Part shown: one piece after another, positions 22,369 through 31,624 of the stretch
How positions within the stretch are numbered: position 1 is the stretch's first letter
How the letters are laid out: each line of letters starts with the position of its first letter
Assembly (NCBI RefSeq): GCF_024972735.1
Contig: NZ_CP087723.1
Location: 2,666,001 to 2,730,000, forward strand
Length of the DNA stretch: 64,000 nt
Direction of reading: 5' to 3'
Origin: Halalkaliarchaeum sp. AArc-CO
GTDB lineage: Archaea; Halobacteriota; Halobacteria; Halobacteriales; Haloferacaceae
The notes under the pieces: generated by a model
The model's input: only the letters and a program-made list of their open reading frames with translations
Database searches by the model: none
What the model was told of the DNA's origin: nothing
Program-made: the position numbers and the translations under genes

Positions 22369-22871
22369 CAGGTGACGGCGCTCCGTCGAACCCGAGCGTC
22401 CTGAACACGACCGTCCTCTCGAATTTCGCCTACGTCGACCAGCTGTGGGTGGTTGCAGGACTCTCCGGAATCTGTACGGTTCCGATCGTTCGCGAGGAAC
22501 TCGAAAACGGCGTCGATGACCATCCGTATCTCCGGTCAGCGCTGGATGCACTCGACGACCAGATTCCAGTCGCAACGGTTTCGGACGCAGTCGCAAACAG
22601 GGAAGCGATCGTCAGTGACCATCTCGATCCCGGGGAGGCACAGGCGTTCGCCCTGGCGGACGCACGTGACGGTCGACTGCTGACCGACGACGGCGATGCC
22701 CGGTCGTTCGCGAAAGACCAGGGCGTGACCGTCGTCGGGTCGGTCGGCGTCCTGTTGGCTGCAATCGACGCCGGAAAGATCGACGAACCAACCGCTGACG
22801 AGTGGCTGTCGACCTGGATCGACGAGATCGGCTACTACGTTCCGTACCGAACAATCGGAGAGTATCGGTGA
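22365..22871 (+). CDS. PIN-domain (DUF3368-type) toxin
   Basis: This 168-residue nuclease has the PIN acidic residues in order: NTTVLSNFAYVDQL (in place of the more usual DTS-x-L), VREEL, HLDPGEAQAFALA and RLLTDDGDARSFA. DUF3368 proteins cut RNA and pair with UPF0175. The first motif reads N-T-T rather than D-[ST]-[ST]; this is common in the haloarchaeal branch. A broken copy of its 5' end is at 11622-11780. Confidence 0.82.
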   Translation: MTGDGAPSNPSVLNTTVLSNFAYVDQLWVVAGLSGICTVPIVREELENGVDDHPYLRSALDALDDQIPVATVSDAVANREAIVSDHLDPGEAQAFALADARDGRLLTDDGDARSFAKDQGVTVVGSVGVLLAAIDAGKIDEPTADEWLSTWIDEIGYYVPYRTIGEYR

Positions 22872-22893
22872 CGAACGTCCTCGGAGTTCAACA

Positions 22894-22977
22894 CTCGACG
22901 ACGAGCAGGTGACCTGGCTCACGGGAGGCGAACTCGCCGACGAGCTCGACGCGGACTTCGTCTCGGAGTTCGAGTAG
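22894..22977 (+). pseudogene. Short 3' gene relic (unknown family)
   Basis: LDDEQVTWLTGGELADELDADFVSEFE and a stop form a 27-codon stretch with haloarchaeal codon use between the PIN gene and the glycosyltransferase, with no start. It looks like the end of a lost gene. Confidence 0.35.
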
Positions 22978-23050
22978 CTCACGACGGGGAACAGCGGGTT
23001 CGTAACGTATAACCGTCCGACGGTGGACCTTCCACCGATCACCGGACGCC

Positions 23051-24001
23051 ATGACGGACCCAGCGGACCTCCGCGTTTTGCACCTGGTCACCGCCGAGGA
23101 GATCTTCTTCCGGCAACAGATCGAGACCCTGGAACGGAAGGGCGTCGACTGCACGGTGCTGGTGGTCCCCGGCGCCGAGCAGATCGACGGCGACATGGCG
23201 GCGCGGCGGGGCGTGCGGGAGTACCTGCAGTTCTTCCCGATGGTCCGGCGGGAGCTGCGCCGGGGGGAGTACGACCTGATCCACGCGAACTACGGGCTGA
23301 CCGCCCCGTACGCGGTCACGCAGTTCCGGCTGCCGGTCGTGGTGACGCTGTGGGGTTCGGACGTGGTCGGGTTCGACGGCCTGGTGACGAAGGCGTTCGC
23401 CTGGCGGGCCGACGCGGTGACGGTCCGCAGCGAGGAGATGCGGGAGTTGCTGGGGCGGGAGGACGCGTATATCGTGCCGAGTGGGGTGGATCTGGAGCGG
23501 TTCCGGCCGATCGATCGGGGGGTGGCCCGGGAGCGCGTCGGGTGGGATCCCGACGGGACGCACGTGTTGTTCCCGTACGCGCCCGACTACGAGCGGAAGA
23601 ACTACCCCCTGGCGAGGCGGGTGGTCGATCGGGTCGAGTCGGCGCTGGGCGAGGCGGTGCAGTTGCAGACGATTTCGGGGGTGCCCCACGAGGAGGTGCC
23701 GTACTACGTGAACGCGGCCGATGTGTTGCTGTTGACGTCGCGGCACGAGGGGTCGCCGAACACGGTCAAGGAGGCGATGGCGTGTGATGTTCCGGTGGTC
23801 TCGACGGACGTGGGGGACGTCCGGGAGCGATTGGCGGGAGTGGAGCCCGGTGGGGTTGGGGGGAGTGAGGAGGAGTTGGTGGCGCTGGTTCGGGAGGTTC
23901 TGGAGTCCGAGGGTCGGTCGAACGGGCGGGAGGTTGTGAGGGAGGTTAGTTGGGATCGGATCGGGAAGCGGTTGGTAGAGATATACAGGGACGTTTTATA
24001 A
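23051..24001 (+). CDS. Family 4 glycosyltransferase
   Basis: This 316-residue protein has two Rossmann halves. The C-terminal one carries the GT4 donor site: VLFPYAPDYERKNYPLA, VQLQTISGVPHEEVPYYVNAADVLLLTSRHEGSPNTVKEAMACDVPVVSTDVGDV with the E-x7-E motif. The N-terminal half (LRVLHLVTAEEIFFRQQIETLERKG) is the acceptor side. It probably adds a sugar to a surface glycan. It opens the polysaccharide locus; its last six bases overlap the convergent gene. Its 3' end is richer in G-tracts than its neighbours. Confidence 0.88.
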   Translation: MTDPADLRVLHLVTAEEIFFRQQIETLERKGVDCTVLVVPGAEQIDGDMAARRGVREYLQFFPMVRRELRRGEYDLIHANYGLTAPYAVTQFRLPVVVTLWGSDVVGFDGLVTKAFAWRADAVTVRSEEMRELLGREDAYIVPSGVDLERFRPIDRGVARERVGWDPDGTHVLFPYAPDYERKNYPLARRVVDRVESALGEAVQLQTISGVPHEEVPYYVNAADVLLLTSRHEGSPNTVKEAMACDVPVVSTDVGDVRERLAGVEPGGVGGSEEELVALVREVLESEGRSNGREVVREVSWDRIGKRLVEIYRDVL

Positions 24002-25120
24002 GTCCGAGAAGATCTCCCGGTACTGGTCAGTCACGGATTTCATCGAATACTGTTCCCGAACGAGTTCTCGACCGTTCTGGCCCAGCGTGCGACGTTTTCG
24101 AACGTCCCGATAGAGATCCTCGACGACGTCAGGAAGGTCTTCCACCGAATCCGCCTGTATCCCGACCTCCCGATCGGTGATCTCCCCATGTAGCGTGTAC
24201 TCGACGGTGACGACGGGTGTCGCGTATCGCCACGCCTCGAGAAAGGTGTTGCCGAAGCCTTCGTACGCCGACGTGTTCACGAAGATACTCGCCTTTCTGA
24301 AGTATTCGTGAATCTCGTTCGGAGGAACGAATTCGATGAATTCGAGGTTGTCGATCGTCTCTGCTCGGCTCGTTATTTGTTCGAAATAGGAATTGTCCCG
24401 GTCGTCGTTGTCGGGCGGGCCGATCATGACGAACGGTACCTCCGGAAGCGATTCGGCGAGATTTAAAAATCGCTCCGGGCGTTTTTGATCGCGGTCGAGG
24501 CGACCGACCCACAGGACGTACTCGCGTTCGTCGTGATCGAGAACCTCCTCGTCGGGTGGGAGGTCGTACCCACAGGGTACGACGGTGGAATCGATCCCGT
24601 GTTCTCGATCGAGAACCTCTCGCTGGTGGGGAGTGAGGACCGTGACGTGGTCGGCGCTCCGGACGGCAGACAAATACGACTTCGCGAGAGCCGGGTTTTT
24701 GTTCCGGAGGTGCTCCGGTTCGACGTTGGAATCGTTCGCGACGGCGTAGACGAATTTCGCATCCGAAAGGCGGCAGTAGAGAGCCGTCACGATGCAGAGG
24801 AAGTCGTTCCCCCGGACGTAATAGACGTCTGCGTCGACGGCTCGGAGGGCTCGAAGCAACGAGGTCGTCTTCAGGGGAGCGTTCAGAACGCCGCGTTTGT
24901 CCGGGATCTCTTTCCAGACCTCGATGTCGTCGATGGTTTCTGGGGACGGTTTTTCGTCGTAGTCGAGAGTAACGATCGAGACGGGAACGCTCTCGTCCCG
25001 GAGTCTCTGTGCGATCAGGTACTGCTGCCGTTCCGCACCACCGACGCCCTGCTCGACACCCGATCCAAAATACGTGTGAATGGTGTCCGAGACGAAGCAG
25101 ACGTGGGGAGACTGGCTCAT
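23996..25120 (-). CDS. Family 4 glycosyltransferase
   Basis: A 374-residue GT4/GT-B enzyme. The N-terminus VCFVSDTIHTYFGSGVEQGVGGAERQQYLIAQRL has the glycine-rich acceptor loop with GGAERQ; the donor half has LWVGRLDRDQKRPERFLNLAESLPEVPFVMIG and FRKASIFVNTSAYEGFGNTFLEAWRYATPVV (E-x7-E). It is convergent with the gene on its left (overlap of six bases). ISH6 has landed 40 bp before its start, so its promoter may now come from, or be blocked by, that element. Confidence 0.9.
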   Translation of the reverse strand: MSQSPHVCFVSDTIHTYFGSGVEQGVGGAERQQYLIAQRLRDESVPVSIVTLDYDEKPSPETIDDIEVWKEIPDKRGVLNAPLKTTSLLRALRAVDADVYYVRGNDFLCIVTALYCRLSDAKFVYAVANDSNVEPEHLRNKNPALAKSYLSAVRSADHVTVLTPHQREVLDREHGIDSTVVPCGYDLPPDEEVLDHDEREYVLWVGRLDRDQKRPERFLNLAESLPEVPFVMIGPPDNDDRDNSYFEQITSRAETIDNLEFIEFVPPNEIHEYFRKASIFVNTSAYEGFGNTFLEAWRYATPVVTVEYTLHGEITDREVGIQADSVEDLPDVVEDLYRDVRKRRTLGQNGRELVREQYSMKSVTDQYREIFSDL

Positions 25121-25160
25121 GGAGATAGTGGCTTCAACGCCGTCTTCTCGCTTAAATCTT

Positions 25161-26609
25161 GGTCGCGTCGCAAAGCGGTCTAGAGTTTGCCTCCGGTGCT
25201 CTCAATTGAGAGGTCACAGCTCATTGCTGTTTTGGTTGATCGCTGGAGCAGTTTGTCGAGAAACGACTGATAGTGCGGTGGATCAGCGTACTTCACGAGT
25301 CGAAGCTGGAGTACCGCCTCCAATCCCTCTGCTGTCCAGCGCATCCCTTGGTTCTTACAGCGCTTGCTGACTTCACCCATCAGTCGTTCGACGGGGTTCG
25401 AGGTCCATGGCACCTCGAACCCCTCGATGGCTGCCTCTGCAAATGTTACAATCGACTGCAGCCACCGCCGAAGATACCCCGTGGCCTTCTCTGATCCGTA
25501 CTGGTCTAGTTGCCACGCTGTTTTCTCGATGCGATCAGTCGTGCGCGCGATCCGCGAGCGGATCGCCGCGAACTCTTCGTCTGGACGGTGCTTGGCGACG
25601 GAGTTCTTCAGATGGAACACCTCGTCGATCACTTCCGAGACAATTTCGTTACGCTGATCCATAGAGAACACGCCGTCGTCCCAGAGATTGTAATCAAGCG
25701 TCCGGCCGACGTGGACAAGATCAAGTTGGTGATCGGTGTGTTCATCGGTAAAGGCCGTGACGATGCCCTCTTCGGCGTCACTGACGACCGTCGCGTCGTC
25801 AGTGACTGCATCCTTGTCATCGAGTTCAGCGGCTGTCTCGTCCCAATCAGCGTTAACTGAGAGATCCAGCAGAGAGCGTGACTCGTCGGCGGTGTCTTCG
25901 CCGAGCGTGGCTTGGACAGAATGATATGAGCGGTCGTCGTCTTGGCTGTGACACTTCGTGCCGTCAGGAATGACAGCGTCAGCGTCTGTGTCAGCGACAC
26001 AGTCTGGAAGAAACTGCTTGAGCTTGCCGCCGTATTCTCTTGCACGGCGGTTGATGGTGGTCGGCGACGGCATCCGTTCGAAGATGCCGTCGCCGTGATC
26101 AGCAGTATCACGATAGCTGAGCGACGTAGCGAGATCGACACCTTTGGCGGCGATATCTTGTTGATAGCGGTTTTGCCCGTCGAAGGCGATCATGTCTTCG
26201 ACGGGCCGGAAGTAGCTGGATTCATCGTGGTCTGCAGCGGTGTCTTGGACGTAGTGAAGAGAGAACTCGTGCTCACCAGCGGTTGTGACGGCTGTACGGG
26301 TATCGGTGCCAGCACGTTGGAAGCGATTATCACCGTTGCCAGTGGCGTGTTTCTCCCCACAGAGCGCCTCGACGCGGGCGGCGTCGAGGCTCTCGACCAG
26401 TGATTCGAGGAGAGCCGATTCGACATTCCGATCGGTGATGAACTCGGCGAGCGTGGCCAGCGGTATCGTTTTGTCGTCGTCGATGCTAACGGTCAACCGC
26501 ACGTCGATTGTGGCGTGCATGGGACACCTCTCTGGGTGGACACCAGAGGCGTCCCCTTCCTCAGGGGAATCAGTTGCTACTGAACTCTAGAGGACTTTGC
26601 GACACGACC
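25161..26609 (-). mobile_element. ISH6-type insertion sequence (1449 bp)
   Basis: Terminal inverted repeats begin GGTCGCGTCGCAAAG (25161-25175) and, on the other strand, GGTCGTGTCGCAAAG (26609-26595), with a further match TCTAGAGTT. The length agrees with what I recall for ISH6. I find no target duplication in the flanking eight bases, so rearrangement next to the element is possible. Confidence 0.85.
25180..26520 (-). CDS. ISH6-family transposase
   Basis: This 446-residue protein begins MHATIDVRLTVSIDDDKTIPLATLAEFITDRN and continues with EALCGEKHATGNGDNRFQRAGTDTRTAVTTAGEHEF, the hallmark start of ISH6 transposases. It has the acidic positions of a DDE enzyme (ADAVIPDGTK; LVHVGRTLDYNLWDD; NPVERLMGEVSKRCKNQGMRW with the terminal Glu). 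The frame is intact. Confidence 0.9.
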   Translation of the reverse strand: MHATIDVRLTVSIDDDKTIPLATLAEFITDRNVESALLESLVESLDAARVEALCGEKHATGNGDNRFQRAGTDTRTAVTTAGEHEFSLHYVQDTAADHDESSYFRPVEDMIAFDGQNRYQQDIAAKGVDLATSLSYRDTADHGDGIFERMPSPTTINRRAREYGGKLKQFLPDCVADTDADAVIPDGTKCHSQDDDRSYHSVQATLGEDTADESRSLLDLSVNADWDETAAELDDKDAVTDDATVVSDAEEGIVTAFTDEHTDHQLDLVHVGRTLDYNLWDDGVFSMDQRNEIVSEVIDEVFHLKNSVAKHRPDEEFAAIRSRIARTTDRIEKTAWQLDQYGSEKATGYLRRWLQSIVTFAEAAIEGFEVPWTSNPVERLMGEVSKRCKNQGMRWTAEGLEAVLQLRLVKYADPPHYQSFLDKLLQRSTKTAMSCDLSIESTGGKL

Positions 26610-26731
26610 AACTATTCTTCGAGCGAGTGGATCAACGCCTGAAAGTCACCCATTATTAATCTGAGACGCATTACAGCTTCCTCACCTTCTATATCAAGAT
26701 TCTGCCTTCAGCAGATTCAGTAGGTGCTTAC

Positions 26732-26840
26732 AGAGCCTGTCCGAAAAATGTTTATCTTGCCGGTAAATCCGGCTAATAAACGCTCTAACCGATTCTGAGA
26801 CCGTAAAATTCGGATCAAAATTGTTTTTCGGACAGGCTCT
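26732..26840. mobile_element. 109-bp MITE-like element
   Basis: AGAGCCTGTCCGAAAAA at 26732-26748 and its exact complement at 26824-26840 are 17-bp terminal inverted repeats. The flanks are TAC on both sides (26729-26731 and 26841-26843), a possible 3-bp target duplication. The inside is AT-rich and non-coding. It is a candidate deletion derivative of an IS not present in this window. Confidence 0.75.
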
Positions 26841-26886
26841 TACAACGCACAATTTATATTAATATGCGATTGAATATGACTCAGTA

Positions 26887-28188
26887 ATGAATGATGTCTT
26901 TTTAATCACTGTTGATGCCCTGCGCCGAGATCACTTCAACAAAACGTATTTTTCCGAGTGTTGGAACAGTGGATTCAATGACTTTGTACATTTTCAAAAT
27001 TGTTATTCAAATGGTGTCGCAACACCCCTATCATTTCCCAGCATACACACAGGATACCCGGTTGAAGCTAAAGGAGAATTAAAAACTGATGTGCCAACAA
27101 TAGCTGAACTTTACGATGACTATACTTTTGCAATAACCAACAATCCACATCTTCGGCCGGATAGAGGATATGATCGTGGTTTTGATTCATTCACTCGGAA
27201 ACCTGGGGGGTCCTCATCGCTATCTATCTACAAACAGATAAAACAGGTTGCAGGCAAATCTGATATTCTAACCAAAGTCCACAATCTCTTTTGGGAAACT
27301 GTTCGTGACTCTATGAGTACTCAGCCAGATTTATCACCATCATCTAGTAGAACTGCTGAGAATATATTGGGACAGTTGGAAAGCTCAATTCAGTCACAAC
27401 CTGGGTTTTTTTGGGTTCATCTTATGGAACCACATCATCCATATTATCCGCAAAAAGTCACGGATCGAGATATAGTAACACAATATGATAGTGAACAAAT
27501 CAAACATATAAATAATAAGATCCGGGGTCCTGCGATAAGAAGCATGGGGCTTGACAAAACAGGTAAGGATCTACCATCACCTACAGAAGAAGAGATTGAG
27601 TTCTGTCGGGAAATGTATGGTGAGATTGTTAAATATATAGACAGAAATATTGCGAAATTTTTCAAAGAAATTCAGCAGAGTGGTCGATGGGAACAGAGTA
27701 TGATAATACTCCTCGCTGACCATGGGGAAGCCTTTGGAGAAAATGGTGTTTTTCAACATGACTGGTCTGCGAATCCGATTGACTCACTTATTGAGGTTCC
27801 TTTAGCAGTGAAATATCCGAACAACAAATACGCCGGAGAAAATCATACACACGCAGTACAAACGGGTGATTTGTTGGCTACGTTATCTGGGGTGTTTGAC
27901 TGGAACGTGAACTTACCACGCCACACTCGCCCGTTTATAGAATCGGGATACCGGCCCATTATTTCGAAATCAAATAATGCGCTCAGAGTAACTACAGATA
28001 ATGGGTATGCTATCCAACGGGATGATTCGATTGTTGAAACTAATGGTGAGATCGCTGATGAGGCCCTGACCGTTCTTCGATCCGCTTCCCTGCCTTCCGT
28101 TGAATCTATGTCTGGTGATATTCCGGGGTTAACTGGTAGAGAGCAGGATGAATTGGAAGATCGTCTTAAGCATCTCGGTTATAAATAG
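26887..28188 (+). CDS. Sulfatase / alkaline-phosphatase-superfamily protein
   Basis: This 433-residue protein has the family metal sites: FLITVDALRRDHF (D10), FWVHLMEPHHPYYP and MIILLADHGEAFGENGVFQHD (DH). The nucleophile should lie in GVATPLSFPSIHTGYP (T or S); there is no C-x-P-x-R sulfatase signature, so it may be a phosphoglycerol or phosphoethanolamine transferase-like or hydrolase protein acting on glycans. There is no signal peptide. It is strikingly AT-rich compared with its flanks, as are the next genes, which suggests transfer. A TATA-like TTTATATTAATATG lies at 26852-26865. Confidence 0.82.
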   Translation: MNDVFLITVDALRRDHFNKTYFSECWNSGFNDFVHFQNCYSNGVATPLSFPSIHTGYPVEAKGELKTDVPTIAELYDDYTFAITNNPHLRPDRGYDRGFDSFTRKPGGSSSLSIYKQIKQVAGKSDILTKVHNLFWETVRDSMSTQPDLSPSSSRTAENILGQLESSIQSQPGFFWVHLMEPHHPYYPQKVTDRDIVTQYDSEQIKHINNKIRGPAIRSMGLDKTGKDLPSPTEEEIEFCREMYGEIVKYIDRNIAKFFKEIQQSGRWEQSMIILLADHGEAFGENGVFQHDWSANPIDSLIEVPLAVKYPNNKYAGENHTHAVQTGDLLATLSGVFDWNVNLPRHTRPFIESGYRPIISKSNNALRVTTDNGYAIQRDDSIVETNGEIADEALTVLRSASLPSVESMSGDIPGLTGREQDELEDRLKHLGYK

Positions 28189-28665
28189 ACGTTCTTATTT
28201 TGTGTATGGTGTGACGACAGTATATGGTGTGTAGTTGTGGCTATATCTAACTTATTTATTTCTCATTTCTTTGAGGTGTATCACATCGTCTGATGAAGGT
28301 CGTAATTTGAACTCCGACGTTGACTCCCCTTGTTATCTAACGAAGAAGTCTTGCCCAGGGTATGGTCACGGTCTGCTGAAAAAAGTTGCCTGATCGTCTG
28401 ACGTAATACTATGTATTCCGAACTCAACACAGTGGAATACAATGGTATCACTCACTTTCGACACCCGGAGATCTTCGATCGGTCAATTTTGCGTCTGTCA
28501 GTTATCTACTTCGCTCATGAGTAGAACATTGTTGATGGACTGCCTTCTTGGACTTCGCTCAGTTTACTCTCAATTTGAAACTCCACGTAGAGGTGCTTAA
28601 AACGGTGCTCGCAGCTCGGACTCTGATAACCGTAGCTCTATTAACAATCTCCTACACAAGAGCGT
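28189..28665. other. 477-bp AT-rich gap
   Basis: No credible gene is seen. Dispersed stop codons in all frames and a patch (28440-28600) of mixed composition suggest decayed sequence. TCTATTAACAATCTCC (28637-28652) may be the promoter of the FkbM gene. Confidence 0.4.
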
Positions 28666-29445
28666 ATGAAGAATATGATTGAATCGCAGGTGAAGAGTGG
28701 CCTGCGGAGATTTGGGATCGACATCAGTTATGTGAATGATGGGGACCGCAACCCGCAAATGTACACAAACAGTTTGAAAGGCGCCATTTCAGTAAAAAAG
28801 CCCATGAATATTATCCAAGTTGGTGCTAATGATGGAAAACATAATGATCCAATTTATGAATTTGTGAAAGATCAGGAAGGTTCCACTAATATTATTCTGG
28901 TTGAGCCAATAAGAACTGTTATTCCATATTTAGAAGAAAATTATTCATATCACTCGTCAGCAGAAATAGTTAATAAAGCTATTGGGGGTCAAGAATCTTC
29001 GTCTATACGGTTATACGGGATAGATCAAAATTATTGGGATGATATAAATGCAGGATATGGAGAAGATTGGCCTGATTATCGAATCCCAACTGGCGTGACT
29101 ACTACAAATAGGGATCAGTTGTTGCAATGGATCTCGGAAAATGTCCAGTCTGACGCTAACCCAGAAAGTATTATAGAAGAATTTGATGTGGAAGTAGCTC
29201 AGCCAAATTCGATTATAAGCCAATCACAGAACATGGATGATGTCCAGCTGTTACAGGTGGATGCAGAAGGGTTTGATGACGAGGTGGTCTTTTCATTTTT
29301 TGAAGCAGATGTGTACCCGAATATCATCAATATCGAAAGGAAACATCTAAGCCAAGAAAGGCAGGAAATATATGATCAAAGATGCAAAAACGAGGGGTAT
29401 GATGTATACAACTACACCTCTAGTGAGAAACTTGCGATGAAGTGA
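28666..29445 (+). CDS. FkbM-family methyltransferase
   Basis: This 259-residue enzyme has the SAM-binding motif MNIIQVGANDGKHNDPIYEFV (46-66), then NIILVEPIRTVIPYLEENY (motif II, acidic end), VNKAIGG and later DVQLLQVDAEGFDDEVVFSFF, the D-x-E-G of FkbM proteins. It would O-methylate a sugar of the surface glycan. It is AT-rich like its neighbours. A TATA-like box is upstream. The start at 28666 places the SAM motif normally. Confidence 0.85.
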   Translation: MKNMIESQVKSGLRRFGIDISYVNDGDRNPQMYTNSLKGAISVKKPMNIIQVGANDGKHNDPIYEFVKDQEGSTNIILVEPIRTVIPYLEENYSYHSSAEIVNKAIGGQESSSIRLYGIDQNYWDDINAGYGEDWPDYRIPTGVTTTNRDQLLQWISENVQSDANPESIIEEFDVEVAQPNSIISQSQNMDDVQLLQVDAEGFDDEVVFSFFEADVYPNIINIERKHLSQERQEIYDQRCKNEGYDVYNYTSSEKLAMK

Positions 29446-29448
29446 TGT

Positions 29449-29752
29449 ATGAAACACATAGAATTTATCGGGCCTGCTGGCAGTGGGAGATCTAAACCGA
29501 GCCAGAGAGCGAGTGGGCAAGATCACTGCACCACTCGGTGGATTGTTTGCAGTCTGGATGACTCCTGCTCACCCTTCAGAAGTCGGCGTCGGTATTCGGA
29601 TTGATGTACGCCCGCAGGCGCTTGTACGATGGCGGTATCTCGCTGGACTTCTCCTTTTCGTCAGATCAGGAGACGCAGTTAATAAGTTATGCTGAGGGGT
29701 GGACGGTCCTAAATGGGTTGATTTATACGGATGATTTACTATCTGGGATATA
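29449..29752 (+). pseudogene. P-loop protein relic with internal deletion
   Basis: A start MKHIEFIGPAGSGRS (29449 on), the beginning of a P-loop kinase or sulfotransferase-like protein found in glycan loci, shifts frame after a few codons. The 3' part continues in another frame as QKSASVFGLMYARRRLYDGG and later WTVLNGLIYTDDLLSGI with a stop at 29750. Between them most of the gene is missing. Confidence 0.5.
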
Positions 29753-31621
29753 ATGGCAGGACTCTGCGGGGTTGTAGGTGCCCAGAGAGGGGCTATTACT
29801 GACCTTGCTAATGCGATCAACACTTTTGGTGATCAACGAGAGTCACTTTTTCGTGATGATCTCTTGGAGCTCGGGTATGTCGATCATGCAGTCGCATTTG
29901 ATGAGCAACCAGCAACCACAAAAAACGTCTCAATTTGGTGCTGGGGTGATATTCTGGGACACGAACACCGTGGTAAGTATACCCCCAGATCAGGCAATCT
30001 AAGCGATGCAGAATACTGTGCATCCCTTTACGAGACCTATGGGTTGAATTTCGTTGCAGGATTGAATAGTGAATTTTCGGGAGTTATCTATGATCACGAA
30101 TCCGAAACTGTCTCCTTGTTCACAGACCGGTTAGGATCTCGGCCAGTATACTATACGCGTACTCCAGATGGATCTCTCGTCTTTTCGTCGCTATTGCAGT
30201 CACTTGCTGCTCACCCAGAAGTGGGACTAGAAGCAAACCCAGAGTTTCTCGCGGAGTTTCTTGCATTTAGTCATGTGTCCGGTGTGGAGACACCTGCCAA
30301 GGGAGTTGAAGAGATCCCGCCTGGTTCAATATTGACGTTTGACACAGAAGGGAAAATCGTTGATAGCTGGCGATATTGGTGGCCGGTTCCAACTGAGAGA
30401 AAGAGTTCATATTCAGAATTTGTTGACGAGTTTAGTGAGGTATTCGTTGACGCAGTACGTGACCGTTCCGACCAAAAACGATACCAGGGAATATTATTGA
30501 GTGGGGGATCAGATTCCAGACTCCTTCTAGCATCAATAGAAGATGATGTGACTGCGTTCCATATGAATGAGCAGTTGGATGGCAATAAAGAGGCGCAGAC
30601 AGCACAGCAAGTAGCTAACAAACTGTCTCAAAGTTTCAAATTTCTAGAGCGAACAGAAGATTATTATCCAGGTGTATTCAGTATGGTAGGAGAGATCACG
30701 AACTTCAATGGACTCCCTCGTCATGCTCATCCTACTGGTTTTACTGACAAAATATCCAATCAGGTTGAACAATTGTATTGCGCTCAATATAGCGATACGA
30801 TTTTGAGTGGAACATATGTTCCGAAAGAATCCATTTCATACCCGTTGTTGAACCATCTGTACCCGTCATCGTCCCCCCGAAAAATCCGTTCTCCTGAAGC
30901 ATATTTTGATGCAATAAGTAGTGGCGAAGTTGGAGATTACAATTGTCCTCTGCCCTACCTAACAGATGAGTTAAACCCAAGAGAGACACTGTTGGAACGA
31001 GTTGAAGAGAAAGAAAGCTCGATCCAAAATAGCGGTGTGAAGTATCAATCATGGAATGCAATGATCGAGTTCGGCATGATTCATCCCATCACCAATGTGA
31101 AAACTTTCATCTTTTATGAAACCCTCAATCAAATGCTTCCTACAAAGTATCCATTCTTAGACAATCGTATTGTGGACCTTGCGCTACAGATGCCATCCTC
31201 GTATCGGTACAAAAGGGATATTGTTGAAACGTCGTTGTCTGAACTTAACCCCGAGCTTGCTTCGATTCCTCACCCGGGTCACGGTCTGCCTCTGCATTAC
31301 CCATATTATATAAAACACTATGTGGGGAAGGCAGCCGCACTTCGGAATAAGGTTGAACGAGCGGTCGCTTCGAGCGAGACTGAGGATTCAATAGGTGGTG
31401 GCGGTGGATCGTGGCCTAATCACGAAACATTGGTCCGTCAGCATTCGTTTGTTAGGGATATACTGGAGAAAAATGAGGACCGGATTCGTGCTTCTCCGTA
31501 TTTAGACTACGATGCTGCCCAAGACTGTTATACTGCTCACCTTAACGGTGAAAACTACACACAGCAGTTGTATGCCCTGATCACAGTCTTAGAGTCCTCG
31601 ATAGATTTAAACAGCGCGTGA
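29753..31621 (+). CDS. Asparagine-synthase-related protein
   Basis: This 622-residue protein has an N-terminal Ntn-type glutamine amidotransferase-like domain (about 1-200: MAGLCGVVGAQRG; LTDRLGSRPVYY at about 122-134) and a C-terminal ATP-pyrophosphatase domain with the P-loop GILLSGGSDSRLLLAS (about 242-257). Class II amidotransferases need Cys right after the initiator Met; here the Cys is residue 5, so glutamine use is doubtful and ammonia may be the donor. Such proteins in glycan loci amidate sugar acids. Its stop is three bases from the next ATG, so it is in an operon with the flippase. Confidence 0.85.
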   Translation: MAGLCGVVGAQRGAITDLANAINTFGDQRESLFRDDLLELGYVDHAVAFDEQPATTKNVSIWCWGDILGHEHRGKYTPRSGNLSDAEYCASLYETYGLNFVAGLNSEFSGVIYDHESETVSLFTDRLGSRPVYYTRTPDGSLVFSSLLQSLAAHPEVGLEANPEFLAEFLAFSHVSGVETPAKGVEEIPPGSILTFDTEGKIVDSWRYWWPVPTERKSSYSEFVDEFSEVFVDAVRDRSDQKRYQGILLSGGSDSRLLLASIEDDVTAFHMNEQLDGNKEAQTAQQVANKLSQSFKFLERTEDYYPGVFSMVGEITNFNGLPRHAHPTGFTDKISNQVEQLYCAQYSDTILSGTYVPKESISYPLLNHLYPSSSPRKIRSPEAYFDAISSGEVGDYNCPLPYLTDELNPRETLLERVEEKESSIQNSGVKYQSWNAMIEFGMIHPITNVKTFIFYETLNQMLPTKYPFLDNRIVDLALQMPSSYRYKRDIVETSLSELNPELASIPHPGHGLPLHYPYYIKHYVGKAAALRNKVERAVASSETEDSIGGGGGSWPNHETLVRQHSFVRDILEKNEDRIRASPYLDYDAAQDCYTAHLNGENYTQQLYALITVLESSIDLNSA

Positions 31622-31624
31622 AAT

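Noticed and set aside
20992-22596. A 534-codon minus-strand frame over the DUF433, DUF5615 and UPF0175 genes
   Set aside because: It is a shadow frame of real plus-strand genes and repeats; its translation has no domain pattern.
25153-26617. A target duplication flanking ISH6
   Set aside because: The eight bases on each side (TAAATCTT and AACTATTC) do not match, so no duplication is claimed.
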